Assembly: GCF_003862495.1 (NCBI RefSeq)
Contig: NZ_RRCH01000012.1
Location: forward strand, 1 to 64,000
Direction of reading: 5' to 3'
DNA from: Halocatena pleomorpha
GTDB lineage: Archaea; Halobacteriota; Halobacteria; Halobacteriales; Haloarculaceae
Length of the DNA: 64,000 nt
Every line of letters begins with the position of its first letter. Position 1 is the first letter of the stretch. Under the pieces are notes generated by a model that saw only the letters and a program-made list of their open reading frames with translations, made no database searches and had not been told where the DNA came from. Positions 36,555 to 46,101 of the stretch are shown in pieces. The position numbers were made by a program, and so were the translations under genes.

Positions 36555-37034
36555 TCATACCGTCTGTCTCATACTAAAACGAGGGCGCCGATAGCGTCGT
36601 CTTCGTGCAGTTCGTGAACGTGTTTGTGCATATTCACTTCCACAAACGAACGATACACGTTCCATCATCGGCGTGGGTGATCTCGTGATATACACAGTGT
36701 GTCGATGACATTGGCTACTTTCCATTATATGAGTATTTGATTGTATATCTATGTAATAAGCTTTCTGCCCACTGTTAAGAATACTTATGATTATGGAAAA
36801 CAACGTCGGCAAGCTAATTCTCAATATCACAAAATATAAAATAAATAATACACACAAAAATATTATCTATAATATAACAAATTAAAAACATTATATTTTA
36901 ATATATTTATTTCGGGGGTTGACGATAGCCACGCTGTTTTTCTGACTGATTTCGACCCGAACCGACCACGGCAGTAGGTACGCAAGTACTACGCATGGTC
37001 TCACGGGTTCTTCGCTCGTCGTTCGGGACCGCGA
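36555..37034. other. Very AT-rich intergenic region
   Basis: About 480 bases without a supported gene; 36780-36910 is almost purely A/T. A minus-strand reading at 36555-36857 has no protein-like composition. The AT-rich core may mark a recombination junction at the glycan locus edge or hold promoter elements. Confidence 0.5.
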
Positions 37035-38369
37035 TTATATTTGGGGAAGTAATTCATCGTAATCTGCAGGTGGAACAGGTCCTTCGAGCAGCGGGTCGGA
37101 TGTGTTTCTCATCCAACGCACCAACCGTCCTCGAAGTTGGTCGCGGACGTGTTCGTACTGCGGATCGTTGACCAAGTTGGTTTGCTCGTACGGATCTTCC
37201 TCAAGATCATACAGTTCTTCGTAGGGTCGTCGCCCGGATCGCAGTTGTTCGTGGACCTCACGGCCAGCCTTGCTTTTTAAGATATCGTCCGTGAAGTAGA
37301 TCAATGGTAGGTGCCAGAAGTTTCTAATGTATTTGTATTGATTGGTCCGGATTGCCCGCATTGGATTGTACGTATCGTGCCAAGTCATTTCGGCAAACAA
37401 GTTATCGCGGGGGTAGTACACCTCTTCGGTTAACAGGGGCAGGAAACTCTGTCCCTCGATCGTTTCTGGAACGTCCTCACCGAGTAGATTGAGCAAGGTG
37501 GGAAGCACGTCAACGTTACTCACGAGTTCATCACACCGTTGTCCGCTGTCGATTACGTCCGGATACCGCATGACGAGAGCAGCCTCAATACCGGTATCAT
37601 AACATGTCCCTTTCGCCCGGGGGAAAGCGATCCCGTGTTCGGTCGTGAATATGACGAGCGTTTCATCAGCGAGTTGCGCCGCTTCGAGTGCGATGGTGAT
37701 CGTGCCTACTGCGTCGTCGATCGCCCGAATCATTCCGTGCATCGCGGCGATATCCTCTCTGATACCTTGTTTGTCGGGAAGATACGCTAGTGGTTCGACT
37801 TCGCTGGGATCGGCAGCCTCATACTCCGCGTCCACGAATCCGTACAGTCCGTTGTTCTGTCTGCGGTGGGTTTCGAAAAACCCGATCGAGGCGAAAAACG
37901 GTTCCTCGAACGTGTCCTTCTCGAAGAAGACATCAATCGTGTCAGCGATATCCCGCGCCCGGTTGATTTCGTGGATCGCAGGTGAGACGGCTGGTGAGAG
38001 GCTTCCGCCGGAATGGATGTGTTTGTATCCGAGTCGATCGAGATTGTCGGTGACGTGCTGTAACCCAAACAAGTGTGTACTGTATCCGCTCTGATTTAGG
38101 TACTCTGGCAGTGTCTGCTCGTTGGGATGCAGATCCCAGTCTTCGTGAGCCAACCCCATCAGACCATTAACGTGTGGGTATCGGCCAGTCATCAAACTCC
38201 CACGGCTCGGTGAACACTGCGGGGCCGTCGCGTAGTGGTTTTCGAAGAGGACACCCTCGTTGGCGAGTGCATCGATGTTCGGCGTGTCGACATCCTGCCC
38301 GTAACAGCCGAGATACTGGCCGAGGTCGTGACAATGGATCAAAAGGATGTTCGGTGTATTGTTCGCCAT
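37035..38369 (-). CDS. Sulfatase (formylglycine-dependent, heparan N-sulfatase-like)
   Basis: A 444-residue sulfatase. CSPSR (Cys52 to Arg56) is the formylglycine motif. NILLIHCHDLGQYLGCYG supplies the N-terminal metal ligands (Asp15), with His14 where many sulfatases have a second Asp, as in some N-sulfatase-type groups. TTEHGIAFPRAKGT and ELYDLEEDPYEQTNL are further family marks. No signal peptide is visible, so it is probably cytoplasmic or exported by another route. It likely edits sulfate on sugars of the surface polymer, or desulfates imported glycans. Anaerobic or FGE-type maturation partners are not in the window. Confidence 0.92.
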   Translation of the reverse strand: MANNTPNILLIHCHDLGQYLGCYGQDVDTPNIDALANEGVLFENHYATAPQCSPSRGSLMTGRYPHVNGLMGLAHEDWDLHPNEQTLPEYLNQSGYSTHLFGLQHVTDNLDRLGYKHIHSGGSLSPAVSPAIHEINRARDIADTIDVFFEKDTFEEPFFASIGFFETHRRQNNGLYGFVDAEYEAADPSEVEPLAYLPDKQGIREDIAAMHGMIRAIDDAVGTITIALEAAQLADETLVIFTTEHGIAFPRAKGTCYDTGIEAALVMRYPDVIDSGQRCDELVSNVDVLPTLLNLLGEDVPETIEGQSFLPLLTEEVYYPRDNLFAEMTWHDTYNPMRAIRTNQYKYIRNFWHLPLIYFTDDILKSKAGREVHEQLRSGRRPYEELYDLEEDPYEQTNLVNDPQYEHVRDQLRGRLVRWMRNTSDPLLEGPVPPADYDELLPQI

Positions 38370-38588
38370 TATTCCGTGTATGAGCTATGCATGATTAATG
38401 GTTATGCTGGCTTGTTCCAGCACACGGCATCTCCGGCGGACGGTACAGATACGGTGCAGAAACCCTTCTATCTTTTTCAACCACTCCGTAGTACACAGTG
38501 GGCTGGTGCCACCAGCTTTCGATTACAAGCGTATGCTTGTAACGGTCGTGTGTACGGGTTGGGACTGTCGACAGCAGCATTGACGCAG

Positions 38589-39614
38589 TTATAGATAGCC
38601 CAAATTGTCTAGCTGGCTTCTCACGTCTTCGGCTGTACGAGCTTGCGTGCCGTCGGTTCCCGCGTATTCCGATCTGAGTGCGGGTTCGTCGACGGTTGGA
38701 TTGCTCGTCGTGACAGCTTCGATCACGGAACGGATGTCATAGACGGACGCCGCGCCGTCAAGGAGGTGTTTCTCGGTAGTGCCAAAAAACGCGGCGTGTG
38801 TGTGCTCTCCTTCTTGCAGACCGTGATCAGAGACACACATCAGCCGATCGCTTTCCTGCAGGGAGTGTTTGATTTCCTCCGTCCACTTTGCGGCCATTCG
38901 GTAGGCGCGTTCTTGCCACCCTGAATCAGTTTCGGCTGCGACGGGCGCAACATGACCGATCGTATCAAGAAATCCCAACCAGACGAAGATGAGATCGTAT
39001 TCGCGCTGGATGGCTGAATGGACGACGCCGAGCTTTCCTAACGCTTCGGTAGCGAGGCGCTCTTCGAGTTGAGAGAGCGATGCTGTTGGAACGGGTTGAG
39101 TGTTCCCATTGCCGGTATCTTTGATGTTGAGGAATTTTTTGAGGTGAGCGCCTCGATCGAAAACGATTCCGAGTTCGTCGTCGGCTGGCACTCGGTAGTT
39201 CGGGATCGCAACGGGGCGAGCTGTTCGCCCGTCGAACACCGTCGAGATGCCCTGTGAATCGTAGTAGTCCGCGGATTTGAAATCGAACTGCATACCTTGG
39301 TTCTGGAGCCGTCGCCCGAACTTGGCCCGGATGCGTCGGGGAACGATCCCCTTGGCCGTTCGACTGACCGCCGCAACGGCCGGGTTCTTCCAGTCGACAC
39401 CGTTTTTCGATTCGACGTGAATCCCGTGTTCCTCCGGTGGTACTCCTGTAATGATCGACGGCCACACCTCGTAGGTGTGGGGTTCACCGAGATGCGGATT
39501 GTCGAATGTTTCGAGCTGCGAGCAATACGGCCCGAACGTTTCTGTGAGCCCGAACGTTTCGACTAATTCGTAGTCTAGAGCATCCCATCCTAGCACAATC
39601 GTCATTCCATCCAT
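38589..39614 (-). CDS. Alkaline-phosphatase-superfamily phosphodiesterase/phosphatase
   Basis: A 341-residue protein. VLGWDALDYELVETF provides the first metal-binding Asp (Asp11), YEVWPSIITGVPPEEHGI the nucleophile region, and CVSDHGLQEGEHTH the later Asp/His ligands. This matches the type I phosphodiesterase/nucleotide pyrophosphatase group common near archaeal polysaccharide genes. It is read in the same direction as the sulfatase, 219 nt upstream. Together they suggest trimming of sulfate and phosphate substituents. Confidence 0.9.
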   Translation of the reverse strand: MDGMTIVLGWDALDYELVETFGLTETFGPYCSQLETFDNPHLGEPHTYEVWPSIITGVPPEEHGIHVESKNGVDWKNPAVAAVSRTAKGIVPRRIRAKFGRRLQNQGMQFDFKSADYYDSQGISTVFDGRTARPVAIPNYRVPADDELGIVFDRGAHLKKFLNIKDTGNGNTQPVPTASLSQLEERLATEALGKLGVVHSAIQREYDLIFVWLGFLDTIGHVAPVAAETDSGWQERAYRMAAKWTEEIKHSLQESDRLMCVSDHGLQEGEHTHAAFFGTTEKHLLDGAASVYDIRSVIEAVTTSNPTVDEPALRSEYAGTDGTQARTAEDVRSQLDNLGYL

Positions 39615-39906
39615 ATCAAGATTTGACGTATGTCTTCTATTACTCTTTGGCTTGCAGTGGCAGCTACGTTCAGCGCTATAGGCCCTGTGTCGGGCGAAAA
39701 TCGGGTTCTAGTGCCCTGATCTCGGATTCGCTGTTAGTCGTTGAGTGCCGACGGCACTCCGTCTGTTCTCCTGACTCACGCGATAGTCCTGTTTCGTCGG
39801 CTACTCGAATCAGACCTGAAAAGAGCTGTATCGCGGTTATCCTTTCTGAAACTGAGGTATTAGCCGACGAATCCTTTTGTCGGTCAACGCCGTACCCTCT
39901 GTTGTG

Positions 39907-40482
39907 ATGAACGCCCAGGCCGAGGACTCGACAAAGGATAGTATCGGTGGTAGCCTGAACTGGTTGCTCGGCGGTGCTGTCGGGGGCGTCGTCGGAGCGT
40001 TGATTTTCGGTGGACTGCTGTGGATGATTGATCCGGAAATCGTGATCGAGACCATTCCAGCCATATATGGATTATCGCCCGCCGGCCCTCTCGGATGGGT
40101 ATTTCATTTGACACACGGTCTCGTTCTCGGTATCGTCTTCGGCTTTCTCGTTTCTCGATCCGTGATCTTTACTACCCTGACTGCTGATGTGGAGACAGAT
40201 ATCATTGCAACGACGGGTCCTCGGCTACGATTCATCGCCGCCGGAATCGTCTACGGGCTTGCTGTTTGGACCGTGCTGCCGGTGACTGCCTTGTCGATTT
40301 GGATAGCGGTCGGTGGCGTGAACGATCCTGCGTTTCCGGCGACCGCCATCGAAAGCCTTCTCGGACACGTGCTGTACGGACTCCTTCTCGGGGCACTCTT
40401 CTCGATCCTTGTCGACATAACTCCGGAAGCCGAGGAATCTGACGCCCCGTTCAGGGAAGCCTCTGATCCACCACGGAAGTAA
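39907..40482 (+). CDS. Uncharacterised four-TM haloarchaeal membrane protein
   Basis: About 191 residues from ATG 39907 (an in-frame ATG-like start at 39877 adds 10 residues). Four TM helices are expected at about 17-40, 62-84, 108-135 and 148-168. Repeating motifs VFHLTHGLVLGIVFGFLVS and LLGHVLYGLLLGALFSIL suggest an internal duplication of a His-Gly helix. The C-terminus is acidic and soluble. I do not assign a function. It is convergent with the universal stress protein gene. Confidence 0.82.
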   Translation: MNAQAEDSTKDSIGGSLNWLLGGAVGGVVGALIFGGLLWMIDPEIVIETIPAIYGLSPAGPLGWVFHLTHGLVLGIVFGFLVSRSVIFTTLTADVETDIIATTGPRLRFIAAGIVYGLAVWTVLPVTALSIWIAVGGVNDPAFPATAIESLLGHVLYGLLLGALFSILVDITPEAEESDAPFREASDPPRK

Positions 40483-40573
40483 CAGTCGGGTCTGCCGTGA
40501 CGATTGGTATCAGTTATACATGGTTTCGGTCTTTTCTCTGCGGACTGTTTCGACGGAGACGACCGATGGGCGG

Positions 40574-41431
40574 TTATGTGACGACGACGAGCACCGGTAT
40601 GTCTACTGTCTGCAAAACGTGGTCCGTAACGCTTCCGAGCGTCTGGCTGGCCAGGTTCGATTTCCCTTCTGAGGCGATAACGAGCAGATCAATTCCGCTT
40701 TCGGTAATGTACTCACTGATAGCTGTATGCGACGTTCCTCGTACCACAGACGATTCTACCGTGATAGCTGGGTCGTCGATGTGTCGTGCGAGTCGCTCGA
40801 CTGCTGTTTGACCATCTGCTTCGAGTCGTTCGATGAATTCGGTAGTCACCCCGCCGGCGTCAAAGACACCTGCTTGTGCCTGCACGTCGGCAACGTTGAG
40901 TAGATGCAGTGTCCCGTCCACGTGTTGCGTAATGCTGACACCGTACGGGAGTGCGCGTTCAGCGTTTTCACTTCCGTCCGTCGTGAGAAGGATATCGTCG
41001 TAAGCATCTGTGGCGGCGACTTCCGCTGCGACGGTCGCCACTGGTGTATTGGTCCGGCGCAACACGCGATCAGTGATGGTCCCGAGCAGGTGCTCCCCGA
41101 ATCCGCTTCGATCACGACGGCCCATCACGACGAGATCTATATCGTTCTCGTCTATATGCTCAGCAATGGACGTGGGCGATTGTCCTTCGACGAGATGGGT
41201 GTCGCAGTCGACATCCCCATTGCAAGCGATTTTCGATATTTCATCGAGTATTTCGCGCCCTCGCTCCTTCTTCTCTTCTACCTGTGACCTGTTTCGTATC
41301 CGGGAACCGCTTTCGAAGACGTGGAGTATATCGATACGTGCGTCGTAGTACTCTGCGATCTTCCGTCCGAACGCGGCGGCGCGCTTCGCACTTTCACTTT
41401 CGCCTGCTGGTATGAGTATCGTATCGAACAT
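40574..41431 (-). CDS. Tandem UspA-domain universal stress protein
   Basis: A 285-residue protein with two Usp domains (about 1-140 and 146-285). Each carries the nucleotide-binding pattern: VVMGRRDRSGFGEHLLGTITDRVL in the first (G-x2-G-x9-G-S/T type) and ASEGKSNLASQTLGSVTDHVL in the second, which lacks the usual first Gly. So the first domain is more likely to bind ATP. Role: stress adaptation by an unknown mechanism. It stands alone, with a long AT-rich region upstream. Confidence 0.93.
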   Translation of the reverse strand: MFDTILIPAGESESAKRAAAFGRKIAEYYDARIDILHVFESGSRIRNRSQVEEKKERGREILDEISKIACNGDVDCDTHLVEGQSPTSIAEHIDENDIDLVVMGRRDRSGFGEHLLGTITDRVLRRTNTPVATVAAEVAATDAYDDILLTTDGSENAERALPYGVSITQHVDGTLHLLNVADVQAQAGVFDAGGVTTEFIERLEADGQTAVERLARHIDDPAITVESSVVRGTSHTAISEYITESGIDLLVIASEGKSNLASQTLGSVTDHVLQTVDIPVLVVVT

Positions 41432-42195
41432 GACCTTTCCTCACTAGTTGTTATTTGTCCCCCACAGAAAAGATATTTTCGGATCTGAATATAATTCATC
41501 AATGGGGTGGGAACCGATTACAATGGTCTCCGATTCCTTCGCCAAAATCTCCTTGACTGTGCTATAGCTATTTCGATACACCCGTTGTGACCGTGGAGGT
41601 GGGTTGAGGTGACTCGTCTTAGTAGTCTTATCCTATATCTCTTTTCCACACAAATACTAGATATTGGTGAGGTGATATATAAATTTTAATAATGTTGTAT
41701 ATGATCGAGAGGTTCCACTCCTGTCAGACTGTGTTGGTTGTTCGCATTCAGTATGGGCCGTTGTGCGGTCTATCCATCTAATGAGTACTTACCGGTGCTC
41801 GCCGTTTCTCTGGTCGACACTCAGCGATGCCGTCTTGTGTAGCAGATTTAATCAGTTCATTCGGTGGGCTGGATCGCCTCATGGTCACTCCGAAGGATAC
41901 GATCGGAATCATGATCGTTCCTGTAATATAATAATGATATTTATTATTGTAATATCGTCCTGTTCTGTTGTATAGGACAACATATAATGTTCAGGGAATC
42001 CACTGTTGTGGGTGGCTAGAGGGTGTGTCTGCCCGTGTTGTCAACTGGGAATTCGCTCCGCTGTACGTCGGATACGTCGCTGTCGTTCCTTCCAGGCTAT
42101 CGATCTCCTCGTCAGACTCCCGATCGTGAGAAAATCCATATCAGGGCCTGCTGGCTGCTTCTACGAATCAGCGCCGACGCGTTCCGCGTGGGACG
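41432..42195. other. Long intergenic region without a supported gene
   Basis: About 760 bases. The part at 41620-41990 is AT-rich and unlike coding DNA. Short readings at 41763-41975 and 42006-42293 have no family signal. It separates the stress protein from the CBS-domain protein and should contain the stress-protein promoter. I see no repeat or RNA gene, but a small RNA could be missed. Confidence 0.5.
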
Positions 42196-43518
42196 TTATG
42201 AGTCCTCCGTCTGTTCTGCCGGGCGGATCACGACCGACGCGATTCGAGCTCCTTCCACCTCAGCGACCGAAAGCACGTAGTCATCGACAGTGATCCGGTC
42301 TCCGACATCGGGTGCTCGGCCCAACTGGTCCAAAACAAGACCACCGATAGTTCCGAACTCGTCGGTCTCGAAGTCAGTGTCCAGTCGTTCGTTGACTGCA
42401 GAGACGGTTACGGCTCCATCGACGACGTAGGCGTCTTCACGACGGTCGATCGATGGTTCGTCGGTGTCAAACTCATCGCGGATGTCGCCGACGACCTGCT
42501 CAATGATGTCTTCGATGGTCACGAGTCCTTCAAAGACACCCCACTCGTCGATCACTACAGCCATCTGTCCTCGTTCGCGCTGGAACTGAGCCAAGATGTC
42601 AGAAATTGGTGTAGTTTCTGGCACGACTGGTATGTCACGAACGATGTCTCTGGCTGTCGTGTCGGGGCTTCTGTCGTCGGATTCGGTCGCTCGCAACACG
42701 TCCTTAACGTCGATGAAACCGATCACCTGATTCGGGTCCTCGGCGTCAAGGACGGGATACCGGGTGTGGTCTGCCTCCAAAATCAGCGAGCGGACCTCTG
42801 CCAGCGATCGATCACTCTCGATCGTCACGACATCTGGTCGGGGAACCATCACGGCTCGGGCGGTCGTGTCGTCGAGCATGAATACCCGTTCGATCATCTC
42901 CACCTCGGTCGTATCGATCTGTCCCTCACGACCGGCCCGGCTCAGCACGGTCCTGATCTCCTCTTCGGTGAGTGTCTCCTCACTTTCCGAAGCTGGTGGG
43001 ATTCCGATCAGTCGTGTGAAACGATTCGCTGTTCCATTGAAGAGTATAATCCCAGGAACGAACAGGTAATAAAAGAGCTTCATCGCGGGTGAGACGACCA
43101 AAGCGATCCGCTCGGGCTGAGCGATAGAGATCGTTTTGGGTGCGAGCTCACCGAAGACGACGTGAAGGAACGTGATGACGCTGAATCCGACGGCGAAGGC
43201 GACGAGATGAAGTACGCTTTCAGGAAGGACTGGTGTCAACACCGGTTCGAGAAGGGCTGCAACAGCCGGTTCACCGAGCCAGCCGAGACCGAGTGAGGCG
43301 ATGGTGATCCCGAGTTGCGTCACCGCCAGGTAGTCATCGAGGTTGTCCACTGCTTCTTGGAGCGTTGCCGATCCGGTTCGACCCTCGTCGACGAGTTGCT
43401 TAACCGCCGATGAACGCACGCGCACGTATGCAAATTCCGCGGCGACGAAGAAGCCGTTCATGAACACCAGTATGAGTGCTCCGACGAGTCGCGTGACAGA
43501 GACAATGATATCTACCAT
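42196..43518 (-). CDS. CorC/HlyC-type membrane protein with CNNM, CBS pair and CorC_HlyC domains
   Basis: A 440-residue protein. The N-terminal CNNM/DUF21 domain (about 1-195) has several TM helices, including LILVFMNGFFVAAEFAYVRV and HVVFGELAPKTI. The CBS pair follows (about 210-345, ARAVMVPRPDVVTIESD and GFIDVKDVL, then EWGVFEGLVTIEDIIEQVVGDI), and a C-terminal CorC_HlyC domain (about 355-435). Homologues are linked to Mg/Co efflux. Length and order are normal. Confidence 0.95.
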   Translation of the reverse strand: MVDIIVSVTRLVGALILVFMNGFFVAAEFAYVRVRSSAVKQLVDEGRTGSATLQEAVDNLDDYLAVTQLGITIASLGLGWLGEPAVAALLEPVLTPVLPESVLHLVAFAVGFSVITFLHVVFGELAPKTISIAQPERIALVVSPAMKLFYYLFVPGIILFNGTANRFTRLIGIPPASESEETLTEEEIRTVLSRAGREGQIDTTEVEMIERVFMLDDTTARAVMVPRPDVVTIESDRSLAEVRSLILEADHTRYPVLDAEDPNQVIGFIDVKDVLRATESDDRSPDTTARDIVRDIPVVPETTPISDILAQFQRERGQMAVVIDEWGVFEGLVTIEDIIEQVVGDIRDEFDTDEPSIDRREDAYVVDGAVTVSAVNERLDTDFETDEFGTIGGLVLDQLGRAPDVGDRITVDDYVLSVAEVEGARIASVVIRPAEQTEDS

Positions 43519-43807
43519 CGTTTCTCGTGAGTTTCCTGTGTAATCATGAATTCTGTCAACGTGAGAGTTGTCTCGACTGTCCCTGTCGAACTCAGTGTGT
43601 GCATACCTCTCAGTAGCTACTGCAGGGTAAATAGTTCCGTGGAACTGCGACTGTGATCCTCCGCGTCAGTGGACTGCCGCCGGCTACGATCCATTGCCAC
43701 TAGATCGTTCGGCGCGTGCTTTTGTTTCAATTACTAATTCACTTGGTGTAATGTGTCTGACCATTTTCGATACAGTTTTACGGACGTTTCTTGATACTCG
43801 TCTTACG

Positions 43808-44452
43808 ATGATTGAGAGTATTCGGTCTATCGCCCGAACCTACTTTCGGCCCGAAATGAACCCTGCGCACGATTGGTTTCATGTACAGAGAGTCGAGAGG
43901 AATGCTGATGAACTCCTACGCGACTATCCTCACGTGGATGCAACGCGTATCCGGCTTTCGGTGCTGCTTCATGATATCGGCCGAGCGAAAGAGGACCGAG
44001 GCGACATCGAGGACCATGCTGAATGGGGAGCGACCGAAAGCGCACGAATTCTCGACGAACACGGTGCCAGCGAGGAGACGATCGATGCTGTCACTCACTG
44101 TATTCGCGCACACCGCTATTCCACCCACATCGCTCCCAAGACCACTGAAGCGAAGATCGTTAGCGACGCGGACAACCTCGATGCGCTCGGAGCGATCGGG
44201 ATTGCACGCTGCTTCACTTACGGAGGCGAACGAGGCTTGTCGATACACAACCCATCGTTGCCGCCCGAAGAGGACGCCTCGACTGCTGGAACGACGCAGT
44301 TCAACCACCTTTATAATAAAATCCTCGACCTTCCGAACCGGATGTACACCGACGCCGGAAAAGAACTCGCTGAAGAACGAAGCGAATTCGTAAGGAGATT
44401 CACACAACGATTCAAAAAAGAGACAACGGGACGGTCGACTGAATCACATTAA
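43808..44452 (+). CDS. HD-domain phosphohydrolase, copy 1
   Basis: The ATG at 43808 is chosen because homology begins at once (MIESIRSIARTYF); earlier in-frame ATGs at 43694 and 43751 add a non-conserved segment. 214 residues. The metal ligands are visible in HDWFHVQRV, LLHDIGRAKED, HCIRAHRYS and VSDADNLDALGAIGIAR. This is the small HD hydrolase group related to YedJ, with unknown substrate. A paralogue lies at 62246-62956 with the same DADNLDAxGAxGIAR motif. Confidence 0.9.
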   Translation: MIESIRSIARTYFRPEMNPAHDWFHVQRVERNADELLRDYPHVDATRIRLSVLLHDIGRAKEDRGDIEDHAEWGATESARILDEHGASEETIDAVTHCIRAHRYSTHIAPKTTEAKIVSDADNLDALGAIGIARCFTYGGERGLSIHNPSLPPEEDASTAGTTQFNHLYNKILDLPNRMYTDAGKELAEERSEFVRRFTQRFKKETTGRSTESH

Positions 44453-44642
44453 GACTGTTATCCGGGTTGCAGTCTCTGACGATTAAGGTTCAGTATAGCG
44501 GTATTCAATTCATTTTATCCAGCCACGATCGAAAACCTGTGGTGAACGCGACAAAGGGGTGATTGGCACGAGATTACATCATTACTATTGTAATTGGCAT
44601 CCCGAATCCATCTCGCATCATCCCTTTTGGCACTATCCAATC

Positions 44643-45941
44643 TTAACCGCGTTCCGTCGAAATAAACCGCGCTTTGCCGTCGTCGAAGCGGAGTGTCACG
44701 GTCCCTTCTGTGCGGACAGCTCCGGGTGACTCTTCTGCGAGCGCCGTTGAGACCCGAAACGAGGAGAGCTGGTCGGTCGTTCGTATCCAGGCGACGCGGA
44801 TCGTTCGTGGATCGTACGGACCGACAGTAGAGACCGCACCACGCAGTGCGTGCTCCTCGTCGGGAAGCACGACCGGAAGGCGGGCTTTCGAGAGGGAGCT
44901 ACTCGTGAGCGCGTTCGTGTACATCTGATCGAAATCGAGTTGTTCTACCACGTTCCGGGTTGTAACGTCGGCAAGGCCGATCCCTTGTCCGTTGCCGTGT
45001 GTCGATTCGGTCAGTCCGAGGACGACGATCCGATCGATGTCGGGCGTCGCCGGGTCTTCCGTGTTGAGTACCTGATAGCGACCGATGACGTTCGTATCCA
45101 TCCCGGCACCGCTGATATCTTTCCCGATCTTCTCGACGACGAGTACGTCGAGATCGTCATACGGCAACGTCGGCATCTGTTTGGCGGCACGTTCTAACAG
45201 GGCTGTTTCTCCATCGGGAAGCGCCGTCGCTCGAAGCGACTCGACCGCCGCGGTTCGGTCATTGAAGTTCTCGACGATAGCGATACCTCCCAGGAATGGA
45301 GTCCGTTCCCGAACGACTGAAAACGCCTGTTCGAGTGCCTTGACGTATCCCTCGGCCAGTGCTTGGTTGTGGATTGCTTGCGCTCCAGACTGTTTTCCTA
45401 ATCCGACTGTCGACATCTTGACAAGACCGCTTTCGAACCGACCGGTAAAGTTCGTGTGGGGTTTCACCCGATTAACGACGATGATTCCGTCGGCCGACAG
45501 GGCTGCTGTTGCGAAGTGGACGGCGTCACCCGTTGGCGTCTCACCGATCACTGTCGTCTCCATGCTGGCGTCGATTCGACAGCCCACTTGATCGGCCGTC
45601 AGACCGAGCTCTGCGAGCGTTCGGCGCTGTCCCTCGGCTGTGGCTCCGCCGTGGCTTCCCATTGCTGGTACGACGATCGGTGTATAACCGGCTTCTTGTA
45701 GCGTCTTGACGATTCTCGACGTGATCGGTACGATGTCGTGGACGCCACGGCTTCCGAGTCCGACGGCGATCGATCCACCGTGTGGCACACGATCCAACGG
45801 GAGATCATAGATCGCGTTTTCGGCTACCGTCGCTGGGTTCTCAAGCACCGGTGTCGGTGGCTCGTAGCGAACGTCGACGAACTCAGGAAACTCGGGATCG
45901 GGAAGCACACCGGTGAACACGTCGGCTGTGGGAAATTCCAT
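44643..45941 (-). CDS. DUF2088 / LarA-like protein
   Basis: A 432-residue protein close in length to nickel-dependent lactate racemase LarA. GLGSRGVHDIVPITS, VPAMGSHGGATAEGQ (His), VNRVKPHTNF (His) and GLVKMSTVGLGKQSG are counterparts of LarA nucleotide and substrate regions. The PHTNF pattern puts it in a DUF2088 branch distinct from classic LarA. No larB, larC or larE genes for making the nickel-pincer cofactor are nearby, so lactate racemase activity should not be assumed. A TATA-like element sits 33-43 nt upstream. Confidence 0.88.
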   Translation of the reverse strand: MEFPTADVFTGVLPDPEFPEFVDVRYEPPTPVLENPATVAENAIYDLPLDRVPHGGSIAVGLGSRGVHDIVPITSRIVKTLQEAGYTPIVVPAMGSHGGATAEGQRRTLAELGLTADQVGCRIDASMETTVIGETPTGDAVHFATAALSADGIIVVNRVKPHTNFTGRFESGLVKMSTVGLGKQSGAQAIHNQALAEGYVKALEQAFSVVRERTPFLGGIAIVENFNDRTAAVESLRATALPDGETALLERAAKQMPTLPYDDLDVLVVEKIGKDISGAGMDTNVIGRYQVLNTEDPATPDIDRIVVLGLTESTHGNGQGIGLADVTTRNVVEQLDFDQMYTNALTSSSLSKARLPVVLPDEEHALRGAVSTVGPYDPRTIRVAWIRTTDQLSSFRVSTALAEESPGAVRTEGTVTLRFDDGKARFISTERG

Positions 45942-45973
45942 GCTGTGTGTCTATTTCTGGTACACGTTCGGAT

Positions 45974-45984
45974 ATCTTATAAGG
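45974..45984 (-). promoter_or_regulatory. TATA element of the DUF2088 gene
   Basis: CCTTATAAGAT on the minus strand, 33-43 nt before the ATG at 45941, suggests a short 5' leader of about 8-10 nt. Confidence 0.5.
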
Positions 45985-46101
45985 GTGGTGCTCCAATGAA
46001 ACGACTCGAATTATTGATGGTATCTCTCTCGTCTTCGGTCGCTACGCCTCACAGGTTGCCTGTTGAGAAACTCTTTCAATAATCACACGACATGCTGTGG
46101 T

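Noticed and set aside
36555-36857. Minus-strand frame of about 100 codons in the AT-rich gap
   Set aside because: Composition is not haloarchaeal and it has no family signal; it arises from low-complexity AT sequence.
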